Shown here in pieces: positions 10,055 to 25,000 of a stretch of DNA of 64,000 nucleotides. Source of the stretch: Eopsaltria australis (Eukaryota > Chordata > Aves > Passeriformes > Petroicidae); assembly GCA_034509425.1 (NCBI GenBank), contig JAVTVJ010011652.1:759001-823000 (forward strand), read 5' to 3'. The notes under the pieces are model-generated. The model saw only the letters and a program-made list of their open reading frames with translations, searched no databases and was not told where the DNA came from. Each line of letters opens with the position of its first letter. Within the stretch, counting starts at the first letter, position 1. Made by a program: the position numbers and the translations under genes.

Positions 10055-13000
10055 GTAAGTGATGGTTGGTTTTTTTAATTTTAATTTGTATTCCTTGAGC
10101 AGTTGCACTTGGGGAGGGTGGGAAATTGTAGCCCTACTATGAATGTATGTACTTTGGAATGAAATTAGTACGTTTGTGTCATCGATTCTGTGTTCAAATC
10201 TCTTAACCTATACAGTTGTGTCATTGTGACCTGACCTCTTCCAGAGAAGTTTACTGTAATCAAAGTGCTTACCTTGCAAAGGGAAGGACTGTCAATAACA
10301 TTAACTTTTCTGACAAACTCTTGTGTGTTACATGAACTCATTACACTCTGTTTTTCTAAGCATTTTTCTTTGTTCTGCACAGGGCCATATCCCCATTCTT
10401 CTCCTACCTCAGTTTGAACCATGCGTGATGCCCTGAAACCTGGTGTGGTTCTCTTTGAAATTGTTTTCCTTCAATTGCTTCAACCACGTGTCTTTAAATA
10501 TTTTATATTTATGTTTTAGTGGTCAATGAACTGTGACTTAATGAAGGCTTACCACAACAGCACAATGTTTTGCTGGCTCTGATTAATCTTAGGCCAAGGT
10601 CTTGCAGGCTGCACTGTACAGCAGGCCTCAGCTGAGAAGACTGAAGAGAAATTTCAGCTCTTGTGGTAGCTTCCATCAGTACCTACATAAGCTTTGGCAA
10701 ATAAAATTATGTTTGCCAGAAAGTTCAGGCACTGGAATGCAAAAATAAGAATTAAAAAAAAAGGCATCATAGCAGTTTATTTAGTTGAACTGTACTTACC
10801 TAATTCTCTGGGTTTTTTGACTAAATGGGTAAAGTTGTTATAATGGTTGCACAACAGTGTTTGCTACCAGTGGAATTTATCCTCCATGTGTATGTGTAAC
10901 TCAAATTGTGGGTATGAGAGTACTGCAGGCATGCCCATGACTCCATGCTTTGGGTTTGGTTTAGGTTTGTCCCACAGAAGTTGAATAAGAGCAGCATGGA
11001 GACCTCCAAGTGAGCTCTGTGTTGGCAGTGACATATGAACGCTGACAGATCTTTCTGCAGCGGTTAAAAAGTTCCTGCTCCAGGTGCCTTTCCTCCTCCA
11101 GTGTCTCTTCAGTAGAGTACAAAGACTCCTGTGCCCAGATCTCAGCTGTTAAAATTAAAGTTTGGTATCCATAGTGATGGTGGGTCTGTGGTGAGGTGCT
11201 GGACTTCGCATCCAAGCCACTGAAAGACTGGCATCGCTTGTCTGTCTCTGACTGCTGGGGTTGAACCTCCAGCAGCCTTGGCAGTTGGAGGTGGAAATCC
11301 ATGTGGTTAACACCAGGCAGGGCTTCCTGGTCAGACAACTGTTTGTGCTGAAACCACCTCAAAACCTGGTCCTGCTTAAAAGCGTGGCTGAGGTCGAAGA
11401 GCACCAAAGACGAGTCAAAGCTCTCTTTGCCCTGGTGTTTGTTTTTGTAAACTGATTTTTTTTTGCAGAACAGTATGTGCACAAACCATGTAATACGAAA
11501 GAAGAAGTCGTGCAGAATTTCTTATGGGTTCACTGTCTGGAGTGTTACGCTTTTTAATTGCTTACCTTTTTAGGGACAAACCAGTTATCTTGATGCAATA
11601 CATAAGCCTGTAGCCTTAGGGTCTTAATTTCTGTTAACACTTGATTCAAGAAATTTCACTGCTCTTTAGACATGCGTCTTAAAAATTCTTGAATCATTAG
11701 TTGTAATTATCTTGCGAGTCAGTAGGCAACTGCCTTAGTTGCAACACCTAGCAACAAGGTGAAAAACAAGGTGAATGAATGAGGGAGGCATGCTAATAAA
11801 TGTGAAGACTGTAAATCTAGATAGAAATATATGTTCAGAAACTGGATAAAACATGTAAAATATTCCAGTATTACAGTGAGTAACAAAACTTCTTTTCCCT
11901 AGAAAAAAAAAATATAGGCTCCAGTTTTATCAAAAGTAGTACTGGAGTCTTGCAAAATTATTCCAGAAATTTTAAAGTGGGATAAGTAACACAGTCCTTG
12001 TGATAGCTAAACAAACACTCAGATCTGCAGTATTTTTATAGGAAGCTATGCTTAGCAGGGCTCCATAGGTGTTCTTTATTTTCTCATTTCTTTCTCTGAA
12101 GTGTGAGAGAGGAACTCCTGCTATGTAGATGTGAAGCAGTTCCTCCCAGACCACCGCTGGAATCGCGGCTGCTCCCCGGGAACGCCGCGCGCTGCCTGCG
12201 AGCTCTGCTGCACAAGATGGGGGCCTATGGGGAAAGTTTTACAAACAGCCCAAGTCCTTTCTTCAGAAGTTACTTGAGCATTTAAGATTGCAAATCTTAT
12301 TAAAAGTTGATGGGTGTTAGGCTTCCAGGGCCGAACAGCCGTACTTGTAAAAGTCTTATGTAAGTGTAAAAGTGCGGCTGGGCGGCAAGTGGGATTTTTG
12401 GCAGCGCGTTCTCGCTTAATGCCGATTTAAATTCTTATGAGGAAGGAGCCACTGAAAGTCCAGTTTTCCTCTTGGCGGCTTCAGGTGCTTAGAAACCTCA
12501 AAAATGTCCTTTCTAAAACTCACTTTTGGAAAAAAAGTAACGTTGAGTTCTTAAGTTTAGAGATGTTTTTGAGTTTTTGTAGTCTTGTGCTTGTGTTCCT
12601 CCATGCCATGCAGGTGTGTCATTGCTGTCTCCTTTAATCATTGGTTGGAGATGTGGATGCAATATTTGTATGTGTGTGTGGGACGAGGGCAAACTTTCCA
12701 GAATAGATTTACGAACGCAATCTCAAACAAAATGCTCTTTTTCCCCCCCTCTTTATTAAATCCTTTTTGATAGAAAATACTCCTAGTCCTGTGTTGGCAG
12801 TAAAGTAAGGGTAATATATTTGGACCCATAGACCTTCTAACTGTGACTGTGGTGTGGGAACTGAGACACCCAGCACCTTTCAAAACCAAGTCCAATGTCT
12901 TTGTTACCAAAGCATTCTGCTGGTTGAAAGCTATATTCATTGTTTCAGAAACACTAATCTGTTTTATTAAGCAATGTTTTTACTTTCAAATATGTTCAAC

Positions 13001-16000
13001 AGGCTTGTGCTGTTATTAAATCCAGAGTTATTTTCTTATGTTGATGTAACCTTAACATTTCTTGCTTTGTTTGGGGATGAATGAGATCCAGTTATTTGAT
13101 GAAGTGTCTATTGGTAATATTTCTACTTTTTAATATATTTAATAGCTTCCTCTTTCCAACACAGCTGTACATATGGTGCTGTAAGAGACAGACTCAAGAG
13201 TCACCAGGGTATTGCAAAAAAGATATTTAATATTCTGCACAATGCTGAACCCTGTCAGCAATTCCCTAGTGCTTTTTTAGTAAGGAGGTATGAGAAGTGA
13301 AGGCTACCAGCTGATTCTGAATTCCTAGGAAGACCGTGGGGTGTGTGACATTTGGCTTTTTACATATTTTTTTAATTTAATATTTTATAATTTGGAAGAA
13401 ATAAATTTCAAAAATCATTACAGACTCAGGAACATTGTGTTAGGGAAAAATAATACTTTTTTTTCTGTGGAGCTTTTTTTGTTACTTGTCACATCTTAAG
13501 ACAAATACTCCCTGCAGTAAAGTTTTCAGACAGAGGCCTCATGATAGGATTTGTCTTGTGTTCTAAGAAACTTGCTCTGGCTCAAGAATTAATGAAACAA
13601 AGTAGTCTATTTACTATAACTTGATAGGGGAAATTTTGTACAGAGCATCATACAATGTCCCTTTCCTTTCTGAAACTGATGATTTTTCAAATTCTTAGAA
13701 GTAAAAATTGCTGGAACAGTTAGCTCCAGATGCAGCTCAGATGGTCCCTCACTAGATCTCTTCCAGAGACTTCATCCAAAGCATCTGCAGGATCCCAGTT
13801 CATTTTCTTTCTGTCTTAGTCCAGAAATGCCCATCGTACCGTGAAAGTTCATAAATTTGTGTCTCTGACATCTCTGCTGTAGTTGGAAATGGACAGGGAC
13901 TTTTTACTTCTTTCGCTCTTTTTTCCAGAGCTGAAAACTAGGCTCCAGATGCGGAAAGATTTTACTGAGGTTTTTTAACAGTTCAAAAAGCTTTGGAAAA
14001 ACTGCTTTAATGGAAGTGTATTTAGCATAAGCTTTCAAATGTTACATTTCTGACATGGCTTTTATTTTTTGCAATAACATCGCGTGGGTTTTTTAATTCA
14101 TCCTTAGAAATACATGACAATTTTTTTCCGTCTGCTCTTGCAAAATAAATATACCCCTTCCACTCTTCCATTTGAAATGTAAAATCAATGAATGTATTGT
14201 TTTAAAGCATATATGCTTTTCTGTAATAATTTCAATTCAGTTATGACTCACAGTTGCCTTAATGCTGCTGATAATCTGATTGCATAGCGTCAAAACAAAT
14301 TTTTGAGTTGTCACGGAATAAAAAAAATACTCATTTGCCGACACGTCTTAATTTACTGAAGCATTTTTCAGTTTTTTACGATGACTCAGCTTAGATTTTT
14401 TTCCTCCTGTGGGCTAAATGAACACAGCACTGGAAGAACAGATTGCTGTAAACTTTCCCAGTGTTGCTTAGTTCCTCAGCTTTTGCTTCATCCTTGTTGC
14501 TCTGTAATTCCACTCTGTTTATTGTCCATTCCTTTATGAGCTTTCCTGGACGGCTCATTTTATTGTATGTTCAGCTGATTTAAGATGTAACACTTGTTTA
14601 GAATGCTATAAATTTGAGGAGGCAGGTGATGTAGAGTTATTATTTCTTATGGAAATGTTGGAGGAGACATCTTTTATTTGTGATTTAGTTCCTCTTCTCC
14701 CTGGAGTCTACAACACTCCCCTCCACACACACAAATTGCAGCACTTGTTAAAAAAATGCTTGCTTGAGCATAATGCAGTGAAGGAATCTTGGCCTTTTCT
14801 AAAGATACTTCTCAGCTTATAATGATCATAAAAAAATGAGTCAAAACCAGTTTCTCAGCAAGCAAACAAAAAGAACTAATGGTTGACCATGATCAGTACC
14901 CCGTGTTGTAGGCACTTACTTCAGTGCTGCTGAGCTTCCTGGAAGATATGCAAATTATGTGACTTTTCCAAATTAATTTGAATTCTTTCTTGGCAGCCTC
15001 TCTGTTGGATATGACCTCCCTCTTCAACTACCTCTGCTCTGTCCTCTTTCTCATCTGTAGCAGCATAAGCACAAGGAAGGCAATAGAATAGCTGGCTTCA
15101 AATACATCTGGAACTATGAACAAGCAAACAACTAGTAAATAGATAATATATGGGCTCAGTGCTTGTTAATGAGTGGGAATCATTTTAATAATATTTTTAC
15201 AAAACAACAGACTATTATTAGCCTCCTCATTTTTAGTCTTAAATTTAGTTTAAACCAGAAAAATGCATTTTAAGGGATGAACTTCAGTAATAGTGGATAT
15301 GGCAGGGTGTAAGAGAAAATGTATTTATTGTGGTTAAAGCTAGAGAAAAGCCTTGTTCCACTCAAGTCAAAAGTGGGGAGAGTAGTAACTGAGAAATTTG
15401 TTAAAGGAAATTTGTAAAAGAAGTAAAGAGCAGCCTGGAGATTCCATTCAGGTTTTGTGATACCGCTCATTAAATGAAGAAAAAAAAAAAAAAGGAATGT
15501 GAGTAGTGAGGACAGAAAGATGGTTAGGGGAGAAAACAAAGTTTTGCCCACCTGTAGCTTTATGGACTTGTAGTGATATTTTCAAATCATTTAATAATGT
15601 TCCCAACATTTACATTTTGACAACAAATCCATGCACATCCTCTCAATAAGTCATAATTCTGAGTCAGAGTCTAAGTGCCACCTGGACTGAAACGCCTCTC
15701 CATTTTCTGTGCACACACACAGACACTCAAATAACTGGCCTTAATTCTCATACCTTCAGTTAGTTTATGACATAGAACTATTCACACATAGTCTTTAGCC
15801 AAAATAATAAGTAAACTAAGACCACTTTTAATGAATTTGATTCCAGTTGATGTTAGCAAACCCCGCCGTGAGGGTGTTGTGATAGCTGTCAGTTCCCATG
15901 TGTTTTGTGGTGTTACAATGTCACTCTCTAGTATTTATATTAAACTGCTTTGAGTATCACATTTCAGTTGGCTTCCAGAAAGTAAGAGTATTCATCTTTG

Positions 16001-19000
16001 TGAGTGTCATCACTTATTTTAATAAATAATTTGTTTTCTTGTTACTTTCCCCTCATACACGATGTAGTCTGTGCTCAGCCCCTTGCCTTAATTTTCCTAC
16101 TTGCTGACTTTCGGGGCAGTCTCTCAGTATGGTATCAGAATGATTTATCACAAAACATACTTCCGCATTTTTCAAAGTGCATATGCTGCTAAATGAAAAT
16201 GTCAGACAGTTCTGGGCTTTGGATGTAGTTTTTTATCAATTAGCTGTGGACATTTATATTAGTGGGCTTTCGTAATGCTAGTTTTTTCAGTGTATCTAGC
16301 TTGACATAACCATCAACTTAATTTTTGTGACAGCTGATGGACATGTACTGGCATTGAGATTCTGATGGTCTTTTGTCAGGGTGAGTTTAGAAGTATCTCC
16401 CTGTACAGAAAATCCTCCTCATTACTGTGTAGCAGATCATGATACTGATTTTTGCCTGTAAAATCAAGGTCAGAAGCTTTGGCGAGTGCTGTGATGATTA
16501 TGTGGCTTTTTGCAAAATTTCTTCAGTAATTTGTGAATTAAAATAAAGATTTTGCAAAATTCTTTGGGTGCAATCTATTGCTGTCAGCAAAGCAAAACTA
16601 GATCAGCTCAACAGATAATTACAGGTAGAGTGAAGGCAGAGTGGTGTATTTGAAGAGCAGAAAGATGGGAAAATTCCTTCAATGCTTTCCATCTTTGGCA
16701 CTGTCCAGAAGACAGAGTTGGGAGATCATCTATGATGTGCAGGTTGAATGTGCTGGCTGGAACACTTGATTCCTGTTGAAATTAGTGGTTTGGAGGTTGT
16801 TAAAGTATATAATTAAAATGTAATTGAAGTTAGGTAGTGCTTTTTCTTACCCATTCTGTCAGCCCATCTGCTCACTGTTATGTGGTGAGCAGAATAGGCT
16901 GAGTGCTGCTTCTTCAGAGGAGAGAGAGAGATAAGACTTGGAAGTGTCAGATTCTGTGGCAGATTTGGAGGACAAATAGGATCAGAAGAAGGGAGGAAAA
17001 AACCAGCTGTTTGTAGATCACTAGCTATTTAAATGAAATAGGCAGGCCTATTTGTAATTTGCTCATTTGTAGCAGCTTATTTCAGTTTTCTCCTTCACCC
17101 TTCCTGTCTGTCTTTCCTAAGGTGAAGGGTTCATTACTGGTAGTCCTGCACAAGTTAGGAGAGTTTGCTTTTTCCACTCATAATTGTAGGTCTGGCCAAA
17201 ATCAGCTAATTTTGTCATGGATAGAAAGTAGCCATGCTGCCTCACATAGGGGTTTAGCTTCCCAGGGCTGCATGGTCAGCAGGATTTTTCCTCTTTAGCC
17301 TTGCACGTTGAGCTTCTCTTTACACCTTCAAGAAAATTGTCAGCATGCAGAGTGGCAATTTTTAGAATACTTAAAAGTAAAAATTAACAGAAACCTGTGC
17401 AAGACAGGCAAAGCCCATTAGCACGCTGAAAAACAGATGACAGAAAGAAGTAAGGGTTATTCTGATGGAAGCCATGGGGAAAAAGTTGAAATTAGAGGGT
17501 GTATGGGGGACATTGCCCGACAGAACATTTGAAGGTGAGAGCAAGAAGAATGAATGCGATTCTGAAGGCAATAGGGCTTCCTTTGAAGTTGAGAAAATTT
17601 GCCAGACTTTGTACAAGGTCTGTTTAAATAAAGACTGTCTGCAAGACTGGATGTAATATTTGGTTATTAAGTAAAAGGGCATCTGCTCTCATAAAAGCCA
17701 CCCTGTTTTGTTCATGTATGTTATTGGCTATTTTCCTACTTCGTACAGGCTTTGTATAGAATAAGCTCATGGCAGCCTGACAAATGGAGCATTTATTGTG
17801 GCTAAAAGTACTGTAAACAAAACCAAAATAGCAAGTTTTATTGGCTTTTATAATACATTTCAATTTTTTAAATTGGCAGTAGTATAGTGGAATTTAGTGT
17901 TTTAGGACCCAAATGTTGTTATCTGAAAACAGCGGACTTCATTTCCCGATTCTTTTTTCTCTCCTAATATTGAGCTGTTTTTTCTATTTGCTGCTCACGC
18001 CCATGTGTTGTCGAAACAGATTCTAATAAGAAACATTTACAGACTTAGTTGCTCATTCACGTGCAGCTCCACATAAATGCATTGCCTGCATTTGTTCTCA
18101 TCTGTTTAAAAACGTAATTAGTTGCCTTTGAATTTTGAAGAAAATCATGATTTGGGTCTGCTTCTCATATTGTCTTGTTATGAGCTAAGCATATGGAGCC
18201 TTCATTATAACTACAACAAGATAAACTCTCCAAGGTAACAAAGAAATCTCCTTGAAATGTCTAAGAAAATTAAATATCTGTCTTTCATACAAAGATTTGA
18301 TCCAGCAATCATTATTCAAATAGAAATTCCACTGAAGACCAGATGAATTTTGCTAGAATAGAAGAGTTTATGATTAAATTCTGTTGGAATCAGTAGCAGT
18401 GTTGAACCTGGTTCCAGCCAGACATTCTCCTAGGGAAAGGAGAGTTTCTTTGCTTTCCCAGCTGAACTTATTTTTAGTGTCAAGTTTTTCAAGGTCTACT
18501 TTGAAAAGAAATGTAGAAGCTGTGAAGGCAGGGTATTAGTTGTGGGCTTCTCTTTAAGAAGAGGTAAATGTCAAAATGGTACATGGGGTTTGCCATTAGC
18601 AGGTGAGTGCTGATAATGGCACAGCGTTGTTGATTGGTGATAAGAATGCCAATAATTGAGTTAAATGAATTTTTAAAATAAAAGACATTCTTCCCCATAG
18701 CAAAAGCTTAAGAATTTACATCTTATTGTTCCAAAACAAGTTAACAAGTGTCATTCATCAGTTTAAAGTTTTGGTCATTCCTAAGTAGAAACATAGAAAA
18801 ATTCACCAGTTTTATCAGAGGTAAGAGTAATAATGTTTGAACCCTGTGAGGAGAGGGAAAAAGGGAGCCATTAAATTTGAATGTCAAAAAGTGAAGTTCT
18901 TTTTGCCTCCTGTGTCTCTTAAAACACTCATGAGTCTTATTTGTACTGATGTGTATGTTTAGTGTGTGGCTGAGGAACCATGGCAGGACCTTCTCAGATT

Positions 19001-22000
19001 AAGGATAGTTTTTGTTTGGGGATTTTTATCTGCACAGGAGCTGTCTGAGCAAGGCTTGCTCATTATGGCTGTGTACTGTTTGTATTTTTTAAGGGAATAT
19101 CTAAACATATTTTCTTTTAAGGAGTTTTAAAGAAAGTAGGCTCTCTTGTCTTCCAGTTTTTGCAGTATTATGTAGCACAAAGGCAATTGACTTTTGGTTC
19201 TGTTTTTGTTTTCTGTAACAACTCTATAGCTGACTTAAAGTGTTTCTGGAATCAGTTACCAAAGAAGTGAAACATTATTAACTAAAAGGAAAAACAATCC
19301 ATCTTCTTCAGACACATATTCCAGGTTTTGCATTTCATTTAAAGTATATATATGAAGTTACCTCACAACAGAAGAAAAGCTTTTTTCCTAAAGATTTAAT
19401 TATCCTTCTGCTGGTTTGAGCTTCTGGGTCTACTGGTCTGGATTCATGTTGTTCAGTACCAGAACAGAGGAACATCACAAAACAACAACAAAAAAACGCA
19501 TAACACTCTTTATCCTTTTGTTATTTCTTTGGTGTGTCATTTTTGGAAGTATTTTCTCATCTCAAAAAACGTGATCTCTGCCTGAAAATTTGATTACAGC
19601 TGTCATCTTTAAAACATATTTATGAAATCTGAAAATAAATGGAGGGCTCTTTTTCTCTTTTCCTGACCTTTTTTTCCTATATTTAGCAGGATTGAATAAC
19701 ATATGTATAACTGTATAATCCATTTTGTATCTGTGTTAATAGTCAATTTAATTTCCTAGTCTCTCCAGTTCAAAAGTTACTGGTGGTAAGGCACTGTTGT
19801 GTGTCTATGTGTATGGGTTTCTCCTGACTATGGGTTTAGAGCACTTCTTTGGAGCTGGTGGATCTGAAATACGCCCTTGTGACCTTTTGAAATAGGGAAG
19901 GGCTCTTGGTGATGGTGGTGGAGATGGGATTGTGTGTTGGTCATTCTTTTAGGTGAAGCTGTGGAGGGGAGATTGAGCCATAATTCTGCAGATGCTTCCA
20001 TGGGACAATGGAGCACAATAGGGAATGAATAAGACACTTGGATAATGATAAAGCTTTTGCTGGACCTGGCAAAGAAGCACACTTGGCTTTTTGAAACAGA
20101 TGATCACACCTTTGATCTCTTTTCAAGGAGTGGGGATTTATGTCATGGTTCCAAAGGTAATATTTCTGAAGTTAATCCGGCTGGTGACCTGCAAAAGAGA
20201 GGATGCTGTTGGATACACCTATGTGCTCACAGTTGTGCTCATGGAGTCACTGTCAGCATCCAGAGGGGAGGCAGTACAGAATTGAAATGGCAGCTGACTC
20301 TTCAGGGCTCTCAGATATTTCTTAGCCAGTGTTGCTGTGGTTGTCATAAATCTTAACCAGTGCTTGGAAGGAAGGAAAGAGGGGAAAATGTTTGCTAGTG
20401 TATAAACCTGAGCAAAATCAGAGGAGACAGGGTTACTAGATCAAGTAGTTGCCACATAGAATACATTAATATACATCAGTGCTAAGTAAAGGACACTTGA
20501 AAACTATAAAAAAAAGAAAGTAAAATGTATTTGTACTTATAGTTAAATACAAATTCTCCTTTGTAAGCAGATGGAAGCCCATTAGCTTTGATGAAATTTG
20601 GTCAGCTTCGAGAGTTGATTTGGGTTTTGAAATAGGTGAACACTGTAAAGAGCTTCCTCTTGCTTAGTTAAGTTTTCTCTTTGAAAACAAATATTAAAAA
20701 AGAAGTTTTCCAGTACAGGAATGGTTGAATCTTTGATATAGGATCTGGGTTTTCATACATTAAATTGTTCTGACCAGATGCATTAACCAACTAACCAGAG
20801 TGTAATGATAGCCTCCAGAAAACACAACTTAATTTGTTCTCTTTCTCCTTTAAGGTGGTTTCCCCTAGAATCCAGACAAGGGAAGAGAACTAAAGACAGA
20901 GGAGAAATAAACGTCAATATTCAGTTTATGAGGAATAACATGACGGCAAGCATGTTTGATTTGTCAATGAGGGACAAAACCAAATCCCCGTTCGCTAAAC
21001 TAAAAGACAAAATGAAGGGTCGGAAAAACGATGGGACGTTTTCGGATACATCCTCTGCAATCATCCCAAGCACTCACATACCTGATGCAAATCTAGAGGT
21101 GTGTAGTGGTGAAGTGCAAATGAAATCAAAACCAAAAAAACCTTTCCTCTTGGGACCTCAGCGGCTGTCCTCAGCTCACTCCATGTCAGATCTGACAGGA
21201 CCACACGTCTCCTCAGAGAAAATGAAATCCAGCACTGTTGGCTACTCCCATCTTTTCAGGCGTCAGCTGGAGTCCTTTGGTTCGGTTGATGAAGGTGGTA
21301 AGTGAAACTCATGGCCATTACAATTACAGCTCACTGCTGTTAGAGCATTCAGAATCTGTTGGTCCAGTTTATGAAGCACTTACAAGGCCAAAATGTTAAG
21401 AGATTTTCCTGGCGTATTTATTACACTTTCTTTAGTTGCTGGTAACTCGTAATTGCTGTTTCTGAGCATAAGAAATAACTTACATTGCTCATAATGTATG
21501 ATAATTTAGTATTTTCTCTTATTATGTCCTCATGTGAGAGTATATTGCATGTTGGAAGGGACTTTAGGCAAAATACCATCTTGTAAGAAATAAGTCTAAT
21601 TAAAAAGTCAAAAACCATTTTAAATTTTAAACCTGATTTGTACAAAGAACTGAAAATATTCTGCATTGTTCAAAGTTATTATGTAGCAACATACTATTGT
21701 CTCTTTCTGGAATGGCACACCAGTCATAGCTGTCTTCTCCGTAGTACTTCATTTTCATGCAGGAAACAAAAATTTCCTGTGATGTCACCCAATTTCAGAG
21801 ACATGAAATTGAGGCCACAGCTGTTAATTTTTTCTTTTTTAATAGCTTAGTTACTCACCAGTGCTCTGAACTGAGCCTCAATTGCAAAGCTTCTAGATCT
21901 AAGCTAAAATGGGTTTTCTGCATGTCATAAACCGTGATATAGTGTCTCATTGATAATGTACTAATGACAGATTGTTTGCAGGGAGTCTAAAATCTCCACA

Positions 22001-25000
22001 CAGAAGGACATTGAGTGTTGATACTTCTAAAATGAACCAACTTGACAGCACAGTTGATGAAACTTCACTTGAAGCACAAAATGACCCATTTAATGTGAGT
22101 GCTTCGTTACCCCAAAAATTTGCTACACTGCCAAGACAGAAGAATCCATTTGAAGAAAGCCCAGCAACGTGGGATCAAAACATAAGTCTGTTTTCCAAAC
22201 CTGTCGAGATCAGAAAAGAAATTAAAAAAGAGAAAAAAGAGAAGGTTAGTCTTTTTGAAAGAGTGACTGGAAAAAAAGATAGCAAGAGGTCAGATAAACT
22301 GAGCAATGGGGGATCAGAGAGTTCTACTGACTTGAAATCACCGAGTGCGCTCGGGGAAGCTCATCAGGAGAGTTTTGATTATGATTCGACTAATCCGTTT
22401 ATGGCAAACTTCAAGCCTACAAGCATGTTGCCATCTTCAAGGTAGGTTTTTGCTGTGTTTCAATCTGATATCTTGAACATGTTATATAAATGAAAATGTG
22501 AAGTGTTGAGGAACACAGTCTTTGTGCTTCATACACGTTTATATCAGTGCTTGTCTGTTTCTAAGTAAAAGTTATGAACTTTTTATGTAATGTGATCGTT
22601 TCCTGCTTTGTTTTGAAGTGGCTTTTTTATTACTAATATGTGGTGTGAAGGTTCTTGGGTGCTTGTATTTGTGGAAGACCTTGTTTGTGCTTCAGAATTT
22701 CTCCCTGAAGTTTTCTGCTTTAGCTGAACATTCGTTGGTAATTATTACATTGCCCTAAGTCAGGTTTTGAAAGGGAAAGGTTTCAAGTGTAAGAGAAAGT
22801 GGAAATTGAATAACTAAAAGAGTGGTGAAAATGGGAGTAGTGAAAGGAAATCCTGTGGATGGGGAAAAAAAGAGTATTTAGATTCTATATGTTAGAGCAC
22901 AAGAATTAAAAACATTCTGTTCCTAAATGGGAGCACCCACATGACCACTTATCTCCCTTGAATTCATTTGGCTCTCTGCAGCTTTGCTGAGTTCTGTGTA
23001 TTGAAATCATTGCACAAGGCAGCAGTTTATGTGTTGAGCAGAATGAATTAAGTTACAAGGGCTGATAAGGAACTTTGATTTAAATAATCCATTTTAATCT
23101 CTGTTTGTCTGTCAATGCTTTACTTGTTTTCCTTAAGTAAAAGTGTAACCCACAGTTAGTTTCCTTTCTGGGTTTTGTTTGCTAGCGAGAAAGATACGCT
23201 GTCTGTCTCTCTTTATACATATATAAATAAATAAATAAATAAATATTTATGTACACTCCTACCTACATATACTCTTCACAATAGATAAGTGTTTAAGAAG
23301 TTAATTAACTTTCATTCCTTTGCTTTTTTTTTGTATATAAATGTCAGAAATTAGCAGTCTTTGCTTTTTCAAGGTAATGATTAATTTCTGTGTAATGGCT
23401 TAAATTTGATGGAAAATGCATTTGAAATTAAAATGCTTCAGACTGGAATCTAAAGGCTGTAAAATCAATCAGTGTTTTAAATGGAAAACGTGGTTCTAAA
23501 AATTCACCTTTTCCTGTGTATTAATTCCTTAATTAATGACATGGGAGTAGTTTCTTTTAAAAAAAATTTCTTTTTTGTTATCTTGTCCTCTTAGAGCAGA
23601 GGGATCTTATTGTGTCCCAGCTTAGTTTTTTTCATGGGTTAGAATGCATGCACTCCTGATTGAAACTTAGAATCATTTTCTTAACAAAACTAATCATGGA
23701 TGTGGATTAGGTAAATGAACTGAAGTGGAACTACTGTAGAAAAGAATTTGTTGCTAGAAGCTCATCCAGACCTCAACAAAATATCTTCTTTGTGCCTTCT
23801 GTGAGTCAAGTCAGTTCCTAGTGTCTTAAATAACATGTTTATAGATAATCTTAGAATATTATTTAATGAAGTATTTTTCTGGATTAGCGCAAGGTTAGGT
23901 TGTAGCTTGGTTTGTCAGAAGTTAAACTTCCATTTAAATGAGCTCCTTTAAAGAGAAATAATTTAAATAAGAATTACAATTGCATAGCATTTATTTTTTT
24001 AGAAAGAAGTGCTGTGTTCAGGCAGATGCTAGATATAAGTAGTGAAATCTTTTGAAGTTCTTGAACGCTGCAGATCTTGATAAATATAAAACTTAATGGT
24101 AATCATGATGGAGTTTTCTTCTTTGTTTTGTAATTAAAGAGCTCATCACAGTGCCCATTCAGAAGGACTCTAGTCATTTGTTTACTTCTTTGTATGAGAG
24201 TCCCTTTTACTAGTTCTTGACTTTTATGTAAACATAAACTTTTGATAAAACAAATAGATATTACTTTATTTTCAAAAAGCCAAATATAGTAAACATTCTG
24301 ACCTTTTTTGTGAGACAGCTATTATGGCATAATATCTAGCATGCAACAAGCTAAGTTAGAAGCTCTTGATTTTTATATGTTCCATTATGATATTCTGTGT
24401 GAACCTTTTAGACTTAGTTGACTTTCTTTCAAATGTATCTTGTACAATTATTTTCTTTTGAAGTAGAAACTAATACAAAATGTGCATATTTAATAAGTTT
24501 ACAGTTTAAGTTTACCTTTTATCTGTGGCAGATTTCTCGAATGGAATCCATTTTTAATTTTTTGAACCAGTAGTACTGAGGAAAGAATTGTATGAATATG
24601 TGGGCACAAAATAAATGAGGCTGGGTAAAAAATTCAGTATGCAGAAAGCTTAGACAGGGAATTTAGACTTTGAGTTGTTTCTTATTTACTCAGTGTGCTA
24701 TTAAGCTCTTTTGGATGTATCCCATTTCTGCAAGTAAACCAGGCAGGGTTTTTTTTATTAAGGTGTGTCCAAAATCAGTGTTCTGCTGTGGGTCAGGTCT
24801 TCGCATTGCAGGTGGATCTCCCACTTAACCCCACTTAGCTGAGCCTTGGTTTGGGTGATGGAACATCCTGAGCTGGCTTCCTGTCTGGTGGAATTCAGCT
24901 GGAGGATGTATTCCAGGAGCACACTGTAACCATGAAACAACATCCAGTCTGTGGGACCACGCTGGACATAGAGCTGAGTGGAAGGAAAAACTCCAGCCCA

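Larger units (their letters stand above)
10055..20854 (+). other. RAB11FIP2: RAB11FIP2 intron 1 (10.8 kb)
   Basis: Donor GTAAGT at 10055 and acceptor TTTCTCCTTTAAG ending at 20854. The intron is AT-rich with few CpGs, apart from the patch at 12140-12430 and a milder cluster at 14040-14400. It contains an antisense open frame at 10961-11482 and a 14-base A run at 15480-15493. No other gene or identifiable transposon was seen. Confidence 0.93.

Noticed and set aside
21550..21590. Possible CR1 fragment (TTGGAAGGGACTTTAGG) in intron 2
   Set aside because: Only about 12 bases fit the CR1 tail and neighbours do not.
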